From Coriaria nepalensis (lineage: Eukaryota; Streptophyta; Magnoliopsida; Cucurbitales; Coriariaceae), in NCBI GenBank assembly GCA_027186245.1, contig CP114488.1, positions 1,314,501 to 1,378,500 of the forward strand: a stretch of 64,000 bases of DNA. Direction: 5' to 3'. The notes beneath the pieces are model-generated. The model was not told the origin of the DNA. It was given only the letters and a program-made list of their open reading frames with translations, and did not search any database. Of this stretch, positions 46,993 to 59,739 are shown piece after piece (the stretch's first letter is position 1; each line of letters opens with the position of its first letter). A program made the translations under genes and the position numbers.

Positions 46993-49900
46993 CTATAGAT
47001 CAATTTTTCCCTTCTGTTGTGCTGCCTCAACATACTGTTCTGCAAGTTTCTTCACCTTTTCACCCTCCTTGATTAAGAAATTTGCAGTCTTGTCCTTTGA
47101 ATGGTATTTCATTACTTTATCAGTTGTTTTGGCCACTGCCCATCTATATTGCTGGCTTGTAATCACACCACTCTTGCATAGCGGCCTGATGTGCTCTTTG
47201 ATGTAGGCTTCCACCTGGAAAACAATGTCAATTATGAGAATATATATAGAAGAAACTCATTTCTTAAACCACATGTTGGAGAAATCATATAAATGGGTTT
47301 TAGATTAAAACAAGCTTTACCTTCTTAGTTACATGGTTCATGTTGTTAGACTGCTCATTCATGTCAGAGTTAGAAGTCTCCTTCCTCTTGGGTGATACAT
47401 TCTTTGCATTCTCGGATTCCAGTACAGACTCTTTCCCAGCTTGAATTAGCACACTGGTTCCACTATCTGTCCCACGTAGCTTTGCCAAGACTTCCTCCGG
47501 AAACTCTTTTATTGAAGTATCTTTTTCTGGGCCGTATAGCTCTTCACATTCTGCCAAAGTAGCTTCTTCTTCTTTAGCAAGCAAGGGATCCAAGGGAACA
47601 CAAGACTCTTCAGTCTCAATCTTGATAGGTTCATTGACAGTCCCCACTTCAGTATCATTTTTCAGCGAGCAAGAAGATTCCTTTGGTGACTCGACATTTC
47701 CCAATTTCTGAGTCTCTTCAAACTCTGAGGAATTACTTGGCTTGTCAGAGGTGAGAGTCGAGAAAATAACTTTCAGCTTTGACTCGCCTTCTGCCAGTGG
47801 CTGATTAGTGATCCTCGTAGCACCTGGACCAACATAGTCTTCACCTTCTAGATCATACTCAAAATCACCATAAATGTCTAAATCAGGACAAAAGTCCTCA
47901 ATTACATTTTCCGGTTCTTCCTCACTTAACCTTTTTAAGAAGTCATTGTCATCCTCATTCCAAACATCTGTTTTATGAGACGGACTACTTGGAGGGGAAT
48001 CAGACAAAAGACCTGCATTTTTTAATGCTTCTTCAATAACAGGATCAGCTATAGGTTCACCAGGATCTCGTTCCGATCTATCAAAATGAACATCTGATGC
48101 ATGCAATGGGTCTGATTTGGTGGCTCCATCTGACTTGTTATCATCTGAGCGATGTGCTATTTCTTGGGAAACAAGATTAAGGTACACTATTTTACTGTTT
48201 GATCCATCAACAACCACTTTCTCTATGTTAACTGCATCTGCGACGGCTAACTCTGTAGCTGCAGTTCTGTCCATGACTGGCAGGTTCGTTTTTCTCAACA
48301 AGTGTTCCGTCAAGCGGTGAAGTTGCATCTACAAAGACAATCATGATATAGAAAGGAAAGACTGCATCAATATGATGACAATATTGCTTACTTGATCTAA
48401 TACATTTGTATATTATGCCATACATACTTATGCTCTATGTGCATACTGATAGGACCCGGTCTAGATAATTACGAATAGGACTAAACTTTATTCTTCAATA
48501 ACCGAAACAATCAAAAGAACATAGATTGGTCTACGATTAGAGAGATAGACCGTCTCTCCCTAAGAGTTCCTACTCTCCAAAATTCTCAATGCCCTAACCC
48601 TAATTAAGAACTGCTACTTAACCTACTAATCACTAATTACTAAAATAGCCCTCACTAATAATAATAATTATTATAACATAATAATAACGATTATATTAGA
48701 TTCTATTCCGCCTAACATAAGTTTTAATAATCGAGGGTCTAACACATACATGCCCACATACCTGCCTTACTGATACAGGGACTTTATTATGGCGACTGGG
48801 TGCCAATACTGGTCTCATGTCTACTGGTAACTGAGCCTGCATACAGCAGCCAGAAAAATTTATAAGTCCAGCAGAATAAACAAAATCACATATTTCACAA
48901 AGAAAACTGAGTACGAAAACAATTACATACTAGCAATGGGAAGTTTCCTTTAAGCAAGGCAGTATTTTCCTGTTTTTCAGTTGTTGCATTTTTGCCAGTA
49001 TCAGCTGTTTTCCTAGCAAGGACATCTAGGGCCCACTTTCTTTTGTCAATCTTTGTATCAATTGATTTAACAGAAACTTCTGTCTGTGATTTAACTTTTG
49101 AGCTAATAGTTGTTGGTGCAGTTGAGTGTCCACTTGGACTTGCTTTATTTGCACTTGGAGTACAGCTTTCAAGAGATGGCTTTGAGCATTTTACTACTGA
49201 GGTTGACTGTTCTTTATTCTGCATACTATTAGAGGCGGGTTTAAGAGCAGAGAGAGGCTTGATGTCATCCTTGCGTGGAAAGACAGATGTATCTGCCAAA
49301 TACAATCTGGAAAGAATTGGATTTGAGGGCTGATATTCAGACTCCCGCTTTGCCACTGAGCCATCTGAGCTCGTCCTTAGGAGATCGAGAACTGACTTCA
49401 AAGTTGCGATCTTTTCAGGCTTTCCAGCCCTCATGCAGCGATGCTTCCAGAATTCAACTTCACAGTCACGGTCCCATGCACGTTTTCTTCTTCCATTAGT
49501 TGTTGCATATATTTTTTTTGTTAGACTGTCACGTACTTTACCTTTCTGCAACATTGACTTCTTTGCCTTGAGTGACTGTAACGATGGCTTTTTCATGGGT
49601 TCAGTTTTGGGTCCTGTTACAGCAGCTCTAAAAGCTGCAAGAAGCTTTGTGTCAAAAAGATTTTCCCCAATATCTTTAGAAGCTTTGTTGCGGACAGCTT
49701 CTCTTATTTGTTTTCTCAGTTTCTCAACTAGTATGGATGACTCCTTGTCTTCATCAGCTCTCCTCATGATTTTCTTCACTCTCAAACCATTTAATGACTT
49801 GTCATCAGAATTCGTGCCAGCAATCTCCTTTGAAGGTTTTCGATCTGTGCCTCGAACTATGTGCATTATATCAGTAGCAACATCTAATTCTTTTCCTATC

Positions 49901-52900
49901 ATGGCTGAACACCTTTCATTGGCATCGGAATTAGGCAACTTGGATTGGTTCTTTGAAGTAATCAGTTGATTTCTGCCCTCAGCTCTGGCCTTTTTGGTGG
50001 CAGCTTGATTCTTAGTCTTGGTTTTGATTGCTACAATATCAGCACTCTTAAGATCGACTTCACTGAAAAATTTTCAAGAAACATAAACACAACATAAAAT
50101 TAAAGTTAATATACCAGTACTCAGTAATGAAGGTAGATATAAAGGGAGAAGAAATATGCATCTTAAAAGGCATATGACAGTTATAACACTTGAAGAAATC
50201 CTCATTGATCCTGTGCAATAATTTAGGTGAAAGACCGCCTTCATGAAGTGCACATGATACATTAATAAAAGGGATATTTTTGTTTTTTCTTTCAGTGACA
50301 TGCTTGATTATGAAAGGCAGAAGTACAATGTTAGCTATAGTTATCAAAACTGAGACAATAAAAAAGTACCAAAGGTGAACTATGATAAAAGGACTGAGCA
50401 ACACAATTTCAAGAGTCAATGTAGGCAGCTGAGTTGACATTACCTGCAATCTATGAGCTTCCTCTTTGTGCCAACGATTCCAGTAGCTTCTTGATTACAA
50501 TCTGATACATCTTTATCAGCTGAAAACATTCAGCAGTGGAAAATGAATTACGCTATCATATGAACAACAGTCAAATAACTACCTATAACAAATTTATCTA
50601 ATTCACCCCAGCTCTACAAACAACCCCCTCCTCCCAAAACGTAAACGCCCTAGAACGACATTCAAACCTCTTACTGCATATTCTTCAAACGAATTCTGAT
50701 GCTGTGAACTTTCACTCCAATGATCTTCCTTTCCATTATTGTTCGAATATTCAACTGGAAAAGTATTTAGAGTGACAGCAATGAGGTATATTCGAATAAA
50801 TGGAAAAGTAATCTGCTGTGTGCCGGTATGTACCTTTAATGCTTGCAAAGTTACATGGCTCGGTCACTGATCCATCAGCAGAACTTGTTTTCAGCTCACT
50901 AAGCATAGATGGATTGGAAGGTAAACCATATGAATCACTGCATGATAATGGAATCTCCAATTCCTTTGCCCCCACAATTGACTGCGTGGGAGTTTCCTCT
51001 TTTAATGATGTTGCTGGGGTCTGACCATTGACTTCAGAAGCCAAAATGAAAGTTTCAGTTTTCAAATTTCTGTCAATTTCAAGAGTTGGAGGTAAGTTCT
51101 CGCTTTGATCTTCATCAACTTCGTTTCCTCCAACCATTGAGACAACAACTGCAGTCTCTCCAGCATCAGCAACTGATACAGACAGTTTTCTGGAAAAACC
51201 CTCCTCAACCAAGCATTCATCATTAGCGTCTTCTAAACCAAACTGATTATGAGGTATCAGCACCAAATTGACACTGGATGTTTGTGGTTCATTCCCAATA
51301 CATCTGCACAGATGCACACAAATAAGAATTACAGAGAAAACGCATGAAAGGTGAGCCATAGAGCTGCACTAAGTGTGCCACTCTAAAGGAACACTCATTT
51401 AGCTGTCTCAACTTATTCTGAAAGCATAAGGTGGTTGTCTTTGTCCACATCAGATGTTTATCGATCACCTAAAACTCTCAAAGAACTTTTAACCTCCTGA
51501 AAGAAGTTTAGAAGTGGCGATATAACACTGGAAGAAAGATTCCCAAAAAGAAACTACAGTATTTCCGTGTTCAGTTACCATCATCACATTTACATGTGAA
51601 GTTTTCAGCTTTTGACTATCAAGGGTGTTGATCAAAGTTATAAATCATTACTCGAACAAATATCAAGCATGCGAGAGACCGCACAGGAACCTATAACCCA
51701 AAGATAACAAATTATTGCTCTCCAGCTAACCTTGGGCACAACCATGTAGTTTCAGAAGTGTCTTCAGTATCAAATCCCACACAAAATGCATGATACCTGT
51801 TGCAATGCAAAGCGGATAACTAAGTCATCATATGACGTGAATATAGCTACAGCTGATTAGTTGATAATTTATTAAATTTTAGATAACTCTTTAATTCTAG
51901 GAAAAATTTCACACTACTAAAATCCATTTTTATCAAGAAATCCAGTTCCACAAAGCTACCAAAAATTAAAAAAAACTAAATTGAAACAGATTATTGCCTT
52001 CAACCTTACCAGATATCACATGAATCACAGGCAATTGATGTATCTAGATTGGGATCACCCTCAATACTTGTGGATCCATTTCGAATCTTGCAGCCATCGC
52101 CATCCAAGCAGATAACTGCCTACAAATTGATAAAGTACATAAGCAGTTGAATAAAAAATTGAAGACCAAACAAAATCATGACATAGTTCCTTGTAAAATG
52201 AGAAACTGGCTATCATAATCCTAACAAGTTAAAAGATTGTATTCGGAAGATAAATTACATTCTCATCAATATAGTATGATGGAAAAGAAACAGTGTTATT
52301 CTTCCCCTCAATGGACCAGTCATCATCTCTGCATAGATGAAGGGATGCAGATAAATTAGTTTAAGTCATTAATGAGAACTAAAGGAAGTGCAAATGCAAA
52401 TACTTTAACCAACCTCTTATAGAAATTCCGAATGCAAACTTATTATGAAAGGCACTGAAAGTCATTAATATTTAAGAATCCATTAAATTATTTTTTTATG
52501 TTCGACTTTAATAATTTTCATTCCAAAGAGTTAGGTAAAATACTAAGGAGCAAAATAAAAGATCTGACAGGTGACGAGAAAAAAGAACAAAAGATACACA
52601 AGCCCTACTAGAATTGATAGTCTAATGCCATATTTTCATTACAAGAGCACAAAAGTTAATGTCTTGATTGTGAAAATGAGTGAGAAATTGATTAATGAGG
52701 GACTTTGTCTGGGTGAGGTGTAAAGCATGTTAAAACAGTAGATAATAAAATTTGCAATCAGAAAAAAAGGGACCACCACAAGAAAGGAAAATAAATAAAA
52801 TACTACCTGGAAAATGAGTCGTCATCAACATTGCTCGTTCCAGTAGTATCATACACCTTCATAACCAAAGCAACCTCATATTATTTAGCCTTTACCTTGT

Positions 52901-53764
52901 ACTGACTTACATCTAAGATTTCCGTAAAATAAAACAGAACAAAAATAAAATAAAATTTGGCTAGTTCATGAAAATCAACATAACAAAATCTCATGTATTA
53001 TTAAGTATTTAAATCCACATGGACCACACAAATAAAAATTAAAACAAGGAAAAACCAAGCCGCTCACTGGAACACATGTGATCAACTGAAATTCATTCTG
53101 GCAAAGTGGGCAAAGGTTGGTAATCGAAGCCCAGTTGTCAATGCACACGAAACAGAACCTGAAAATCACACAACCGATCATAATGACATAAAATTTGCAA
53201 TGCAGCCAGAAATTTTAACAGGATACAAACTGATGCAATGGACTGTTTTCAGTTCAAGCAAATCCATCACAGATGATGTACAATGAATTACTTCAGATTC
53301 AAGAATGTACACTAGATAACCAAACCCCAATGCAGGATGTCTCAAACAAAGAAACATTCAACTGCACTCAATTCAGATGCAAACCTGAAACCATGAATTG
53401 TAAAGTAATTGTCAAGGATATAGTTTAGGGCAAAAGTAATTTCTCCAAATTTTACCAGTGCTGGCAGCAATCCAGAACACCCCTATCAATGATGATATCC
53501 ATGCATATGCCACATCTTTCACCCTCAAAATTAGATATCTCCTGGTAATTCAAGAGAGAAAGGTAAATCCAGTGGGTCAAAACCTACAATCGGTGCATAT
53601 ATGAATCATAACAAGAAAATAAAACATACAGAGCTAAAAATTAGCTTCAAAAAGCTCTTGATTCCTAAAAAAAGAGAACTTACATTATCAAAATCATTAA
53701 GCCCTACAGTATCTTCTTCTGATAAACCACTTGGAACTAAATCTACTTCCATTCTATCATCCAT
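46993..53764 (-). CDS. Large RING-PHD nuclear protein, At4g10930-like, 14 coding exons
   Basis: Exons (minus): 53764-53684, 53541-53456, 53158-53068, 52856-52807, 52328-52259, 52119-52010, 51796-51731, 51303-50834, 50754-50668, 50519-50444, 50062-48931, 48836-48762, 48328-47321, 47214-46993; 3624 nt, 1207 residues, all phases close. The RING comes first (about residues 35-80): [20 protein letters not shown], then [19 protein letters not shown]-type finger follows (about 130-187): [26 protein letters not shown]. Next is a long low-complexity Ser/Glu/Lys region with a basic [24 protein letters not shown] block in exon 11. Exon 14 carries EEYIKEHI-like [20 protein letters not shown] and a Lys-rich end, as in SR-related/PHRF1-like proteins. 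Likely nuclear, chromatin or transcription linked, with E3 ligase potential; this is inference. Exon 9 to 10 used the second of two donors (GTTTGA at 50667), needed to keep frame. A solo LTR sits in intron 13. Confidence 0.9.
48445..48744. mobile_element. Solo LTR (300 bp) in intron 13 of the RING-PHD gene
   Basis: Flanked by a 5-bp direct repeat CATAC (48440-48444 and 48745-48749). Its ends are inverted: tgataggaccc on the left, complement of gggtctaaca (TGTTAGACCC) on the right, giving TG...CA termini. The interior is AT-rich, including an (aat)n stretch, with no coding capacity. These are the marks of LTR-LTR recombination. Its edge is 17 bp from the 5' splice site GT at 48761. Confidence 0.78.
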
Positions 53765-55448
53765 AGAAATGAACTGCAATTTTTCCAACCAAAAATAGTA
53801 CAGGTAAGCAAAATCGTAAGCTATGGACAGTATTGAAGATATTCATGGAGTTGAGGATGAAAATTACAAAATTACGAAATTCAAGAGGTCAAAATGGAAT
53901 ATTATGAAATTATCAGAGAGAGAGAGTCGCTTTCACCATTTGGGAAGATGAAGAAGACTGGAAAGGATGAAGAATCAGGAGATCATCAATGATAGAATTT
54001 GTCTGTGATTTGCAGACTCGTCGAAGCTGGTTTTTTCTTTTCTTCTCTCTTTCTTATATATTTTCCTTCTCATTTTCTGCTTAGTAGAAGTTTTCGTCTT
54101 GTAGTGGGCCGGACTGGGCTTCTTAAGAACCTTGATTTGGGCTTCTCATTACGCTGGGCTGGCCCCCTAAATTGAAACCACAAATCATTACCTCTGTTTG
54201 TTGAGATGCCGTGAAAGTACATATTTTGCGCAATTTGGCTCAGTAATTCAATCTAATTTATGATTAATATCTTATCACAAGAAAAAGAGAAATTAGAGTT
54301 TAGTATATTTAACTTATTAATTAAAATTTTTTAATTAAATAAATATTTAAAATATAATATATATATATATTTATTTATTTATAATTATAATTATTTAAAT
54401 ATATCTTATTAAATTATATCGGTTCAAATTATATCAAATTTATTTTAATTAAATAATTAAATATTTCCTATGATTATGAAAAGGTGAAAAAAGAAAATGG
54501 GGGAGCATTAAATAAATAAAAATAAAAGAAGAAACAAAGAATGATAGTTGCATGTGAGTGAGACCCAGGGTTTCAGGTAGTTTCAGTTTCTCTTTTGACT
54601 TTTTATAATCAAACTCAAAACCATTATTTATTAAGAAATAAAGAAACAATTAAAAGTACTTTCGGTTGTCTTGTTGAGACTTTTTCGTTTTGAATCCTTC
54701 ATTCATCTGTGCGAAGCACGGCACTAAGCGCACTAAACCCAGAAGGAAAAAGAAGTAGCACTACTGTCAGTTTCATCTGTTTGATTGCTTTACATCTTCT
54801 ACTTTTCCTTCTGTGTCTGTTCTTGAGCAGAAGACTTGTACATTGAATCCATCATCATCATCTTCATCATCATTCCATTCAGTTTGTAATTTTTAAGGTA
54901 CGTGATTCTGTCTTCGTTCAGAATTGAACAGTTGACTCAAATACTGTTCCATCATATATATATGTGTGTGTGTGTATCTGCAAAAAATTTGGGGCTTCTG
55001 GGTTCTCTTCATGAAGAGAGGGTTGTGAAAACTGGAAAGAAAAGATGCAAAGTTTTAGGCCGTCGACTTTTGCAATCTTGCCAATCTGCATCTTGTAACT
55101 CTTCTCAAGTCAAGGATTCTAATTTCGTCTTTTATGTTGCTTTCATAGTTAGATGCTGAAAGTTTTGGTGTCTACTCATATCATGTCTTGTATGTTGTAT
55201 TGAATGCTATGGAAAGGTTGAAATTATTTAAATTTTTACCTACAGTATCTTTCTTGAATCTTAATTTCTCGTTATCTGACAGATTAAAAGCGGATCTTCA
55301 TTAGTTGAGTTGTTAATAGTGGGTTGTTCTGATCATTCAATTTAGCAACATCTTGTTGTAATGACCCGGGTTTTTGGTTCCGGATTAGGCACAAGGTATA
55401 TCAGATAGTCTCACTTGGTGAGCTATATAAGTCTCTTTCGGCGCGACT
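53765..55448. other. Divergent region between RING-PHD gene and CBL pseudogene
   Basis: On the minus strand a possible leader contains an upstream ATG (53939) with a short ORF ending TCTCTCTCTGA. Very AT-rich DNA lies at 54240-54460. From about 54700 on the plus strand there is a leader-like stretch with a gt/ta run (54951-54976), which may be the old CBL promoter and 5' UTR. No gene. Confidence 0.45.
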
Positions 55449-56900
55449 ATGAGCATGTTTATGTGCTGCTTTTTCACACAGAGAGGTCAGAAGGCTGTAA
55501 AACATCATCCTGGTTATGAGGATCCAATCTTTCTAGCTTTTCAAACACCTTGAAAGCTCAAAAACTTGTGTTTTCCATTCTGCCTTCAAACTTATCCTCA
55601 TTTGAAAAATTTCGAACTCTTTGTAACAATTATTTAGTATACTTTGGCAGTTACAGTGAATGAAGTCGAGGCATTGTACAATCTATTCAAGAGACTAAGT
55701 AGCTCGTTATTGATGACGGTCGTATACACAAGGTAACTAATAAACATTTTAAGATTATAAAGAATGTTAATCATGTGCTCGGAAAATTATATATGAATTT
55801 CTTTTTAAGCATTCTCTAATAATGTGCAGGAAGAATTAAATCTTGCTCTTTTCAGATCCAGCAGTACAAAGAACATCTTTGCCAGCAGGGTACAGGCGTA
55901 TTCATCACATGACTATGTTTTTCCCATGTATGATCATGTATGCTTCAAAATGTTTTTCATTTGGATCTAAGTGAAGTGAATCTTTTTTGTGGGATATATT
56001 ATATAACAGGTATTTACTCTTTTTGATGTTAAGCGCAACAGGGTTATTGAATTCGGAGAATTTGTTTGGTCATTAAGCATCTTCCAACCTAATGCTCCTC
56101 AAGAAGACAAAATCTCATGTACGAATCACAGTCGCAATAACGAATCAATCTTCTCATTCTTGGTTTTATTTTCTTTTATTATGTTTTCATACCACATCAT
56201 CTTCTCCTTCGGATGCATTTGCATTTAAACTCTATGATTTATGACAAACCAGCTTTATTGAGCATGATGAGGTGAAGATGTCATAGTTCTGTCCTTTCCT
56301 CTTTATTTTTTTCCTTGTGTTTCTTTCTCCTAAAACCGTTATGAATAATCCTCTCTTTTTAGTATTGGAGATGTTGATTCTTTTCTGTTTCTGATAATTT
56401 GTACTCTGGAAGTTGAAGGAGATGATGACTGCTCTTCTGGCCGAATCCGACATGATGATTTCAGATGACATGATACAATCAATTGTTGATAAGGTGTTTT
56501 AATATGCTCACCCTCACTGTTCAACCTCATTTCATTGTTCTGTTCTTTCTGTCCAGAATTCTTATTATTTTGAGTTCTTGATCTTTTTTTTACTTTCACG
56601 GAGGCAGTTTCGAAAGGAGACGGCAAGATCGATCAAGATGAGTGGAAGGAATTCGTAACAAAGATCCCTCTCTCTTGAAGAACATAACTCTTCCATATTT
56701 AAAGTGCCTGATCCAAAACACACACACCCCCCCCCCCCCCCAACTTTGACTATGTTCGATAAAATAACCATATCTTCTGGATTCATTTGCAGGGACTTTT
56801 AACCGTTCTATTCCCGGGCTTTGTGATCCATTCTGAAGCTGATCACAACATATGGTATCAGATCCTTGTTTTATTGCCATTTCTCAAAGCATTAGATTGA
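55449..56900 (+). pseudogene. Calcineurin B-like (CBL4/CBL8-type) calcium-sensor pseudogene
   Basis: CBL proteins are EF-hand sensors that activate CIPK kinases. Remnant exons: 55449-55551, 55651-55732, 55830-55889, 56010-56118, 56219-56271, 56413-56493, about 56590-56720, 56793-56900. Sizes of 60, 109, 53 and 81 nt are the conserved CBL exon sizes; exon 2 has 82 instead of 83. Recognisable pieces: [93 protein letters not shown], then FPGFVIHSEAD. Defects: exon 1 donor is GA not GT (55552); one base lost in exon 2 after LSS; exon 5 acceptor is AT not AG (56217) and TGA replaces the Arg codon after YDL; exon 7 has no AG acceptor and a base lost before the SLL region. It cannot make a CBL. Confidence 0.9.
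56727..56741. repeat. Homopolymer C run after a (CA)n stretch
   Basis: Fifteen C in a row after cacacaca, within the CBL pseudogene region. Such a run is prone to sequencing error and length variation. Confidence 0.9.
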
Positions 56901-57372
56901 ACGTAGATTTTATCTGGTTAACTTGATATCTTCTAAGTTTCGAACTGTTTCAAACTTTTGCAGATGAAGAGTAAAAAGGAAGACAGAGAACAAAGGAGCA
57001 AGACTTCTAAAAAGTGACATCTCTGTCAAAGTGCTAACAGTAAAAAATGTAATAAACACAGCTTGGAAATGTAATAAACCAATATCAAGGTAGCCACCCT
57101 CGAAAGCATCGGGAATGTACTTAGAAAATAATGATGACAATGACTACAGTCTGGAAATGAGTTTTATACACCCAAATTTTCTCTCATCCAGTATATATAT
57201 CTACCGCATCAGATATATGCAGTTCAACATTAACACTTCACAAAAGAAATCGTTAACAAAACATGTACCGACATCTCTGATCTCCCCACACTTTCTCACA
57301 ATAGTAATTGGTCCACGCCACAAAAAATAAATAAAAAATAAAAAATAAAACAATAGGAATTAATTATCCCAG
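56901..57372. other. Convergent 3' flanks of CBL pseudogene and lipase gene
   Basis: About 470 bp of AT-rich DNA with aataaa-like motifs (57326-57350) that probably serve the minus-strand lipase gene as A-rich 3' flank. No gene. Confidence 0.5.
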
Positions 57373-58640
57373 TTATTTGTACTGATAGATCTTAGACTGC
57401 ACCTCAAGATCAGGCTGCCACCACTGGTGAATCCCATGGGACTCTTTAAAATCCTTTGCCGGAATCAAACTAACCACCAGCTTAGCTGAAGGAATGAGGT
57501 GCACCGGATCAGACCCCACCACCGGCTCCTTCCCTACAGCTCTCATGAACAAGCTTCCAAGCGAATTCTGAGTAGCCAATCTCTCTATACTTCCCGCCCC
57601 TATCTCCTCCATCCTCTTCCTATGCCCAAAATACCCGATATACTCCGAGCAGAGATGATCACTCGGATTCACAAACAGATGTGGGACCCACGGGCATAGA
57701 GCGGCAAATGGAACCTGTGACTGATTCCTATACTGCTGCTCTTGTTGTTGCTTAGCCTTCATGGCAAAAGCAAGTCCGGCTGTGATAACACTACCAGCAA
57801 AGCGTATCCCGTGTTTTATATTCTTATCTTTGATTCTCTCAATAGGAGCGGAAAAGAAGGGAGGATTGAAGAGGTAGGACTCCAGAAAAATCCCAGTCTG
57901 GCCCATGGTTTTTCCAGCAAGCATAGCCATCCCAGACCCTAGAGAGTGGCCGGCTAACCAGACGTTCGAATCGCCAACTGTTGCAACCATGTTCCGGACC
58001 GCTTGTATGGCGGTCTCGAACCGTGTGGTCTGATGCAGCCCATTTTTGATGAAGTGGAGGTCTAGCTCTAGATCTCGGGATAAAGAGTCCGGCTTTGTTA
58101 AAGTACCCCTGAAGGCTATTATGTAGCGTGGACTTCCATCTGTTATGTCATTGTTAGAGTGAGATTCTGGCGGTTTGAATTCGTAAACAGCTCCGAAAAT
58201 GGATGAGTCAGCATCGTCAATGAGCTGCCGGAATAACTGAAAATGGAAAAATTCCCACCATGGGGGAGCATAGGCCTCATGACCTTGGCGCTTTTCCTGA
58301 CGGTCTCGTTCTAGAATGTAGACGCCTTGAACTAAACAGGCAGCAACGGACCTCTTGTGATGCGTATTCTCCCTGAAACAGTATAGCAATATTTGTTATT
58401 TCCTTCTCTAAATGTTACAAACAAGTTTAATAATAAGATACAAGTCTAGATAACTTGTAATGTGCAGTTTCAAGATTCCCTGTTAAAGAATTAGTTGGAA
58501 AACTCTATTAGTAATACTTTTTCATTGGTTTTATCAATTGCGAGAAGAGAGTGAAATTGGGGAGTATCGGTTTCTCACCAGTCGATGTGAGGTAGGTGTA
58601 ATGGTCCCGAAAGGTCGAAAATCTCCCTCTCAGAGGCCAT
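57373..58640 (-). CDS. Class-3-lipase-like alpha/beta hydrolase (At4g10955-like), 2 exons
   Basis: Exons (minus): 58640-58579 and 58372-57373; 1062 nt, 353 residues. The first coding exon (MASEREIFDLSGPLHLPHID) was found from the splice donor GTGAGA and completes the W of WENTHHKRSVAACLVQGVYI. The nucleophile elbow GHSLGSG follows VWLAGH; YIIAFRGT supplies the oxyanion-hole region. Near the end are PVHLIPSAKLVVSLIP and HGIHQWWQPD, with the likely catalytic His. The family is often labelled GDSL esterase/lipase in databases, but the GHSLG motif is that of class-3 lipases. Substrate unknown; no signal peptide, so likely cytosolic. A 5' UTR intron is probable, since AAG/GTATAT lies near 59153. 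Confidence 0.93.
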
Positions 58641-59739
58641 TACATGCTACTATTCTTCTAGATATCTTCAGAAGTTGCTCTGAATCCGACAAAGATGAAA
58701 ACAGGTTGTTAAACATATACTTCAAATGAAAAGTAGATAACTGTTTTCAAAAATGAAGAAAACACTATCAAATTGACAAACTATTGTCAATTTCTGTAAT
58801 GAAAAATGCAGGCAGTATGGAACACGCCTGTACGAGTTTATTACAAGAACAACTACCCAATTAGACAGTGAAAATTAGGACTCGGTCTTATAAACCCAGA
58901 TCCCATGCAATAAAAACTACTCACATCGGATCGGAGTCATGTTCTCATATCAATATCTCATAATTTATAATTTGAACAAACAGCAGAAACAGAAACATCG
59001 AAACAATCTAAGAATACAAACAAAATCATCTCTGAAAGTGGCATCTAAAGAAGAAAAAGACGAGTTTTTGAGAGTGAGATTTGAAAAACATAGATCGGAA
59101 ACAAAAGATTGAAATTAAATAGGTGCGAAATGAGAGATACTTGCATATATACCTTGAAGAAATTTACAGGTGGGAAAAACAGATCGGAAGGTTTTTAAGT
59201 TTTCGAAGAGGGGCGGGCATTTCTGGTGGCTGCTTCATGCTCGATTGAAGTTACCCAAAAATGACACCCTTTTTTTTTTTCCAAATTGCAAGCGATGACC
59301 ATAAAAACGATGTCGTTTTGCAGTCAGAAGTTGAAGTTGCTATCATGTGGCTCATACAAGTAGGTCAAGAATGCACATCACACTTTAGTTAAGATTTAAG
59401 CCGCGTTTGATTCGATTTTTATGAGAATGAGAATAGATAAAAGAATAATAAAACCATACTAATAATTTTTTTTTATTTTTTAAGATTTCTTAAGTATCTA
59501 ATAAAAATAAAAAAAAATATATCGAAAAAATCTCGTGTAAGTAAGGTAAATGTAGTGGGGAAATGAATTTTTATCTGATATATATAATGGGAAGTAAATC
59601 TCTATCTGTGTCAGTAAGTAAAGTGAATGGAGTAGTAAGGATGACAACCTATATTACTAATGGGAGTATGTCATGTGTAAAGTAAATTAGATCTTTACTT
59701 CTAGTGAGGTAATATAAATATCAAAACTCTAATCTTAAT
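58641..59739. other. Lipase 5' region and intergenic DNA
   Basis: Contains the lipase 5' UTR (probable intron between about 58660 and 59153) and promoter, then AT-rich DNA from 59400 on. No gene seen. Confidence 0.5.

Noticed and set aside
48992..49969. Plus-strand ORFs of up to 178 codons
   Set aside because: Antisense shadows of exon 11 of the RING-PHD gene.
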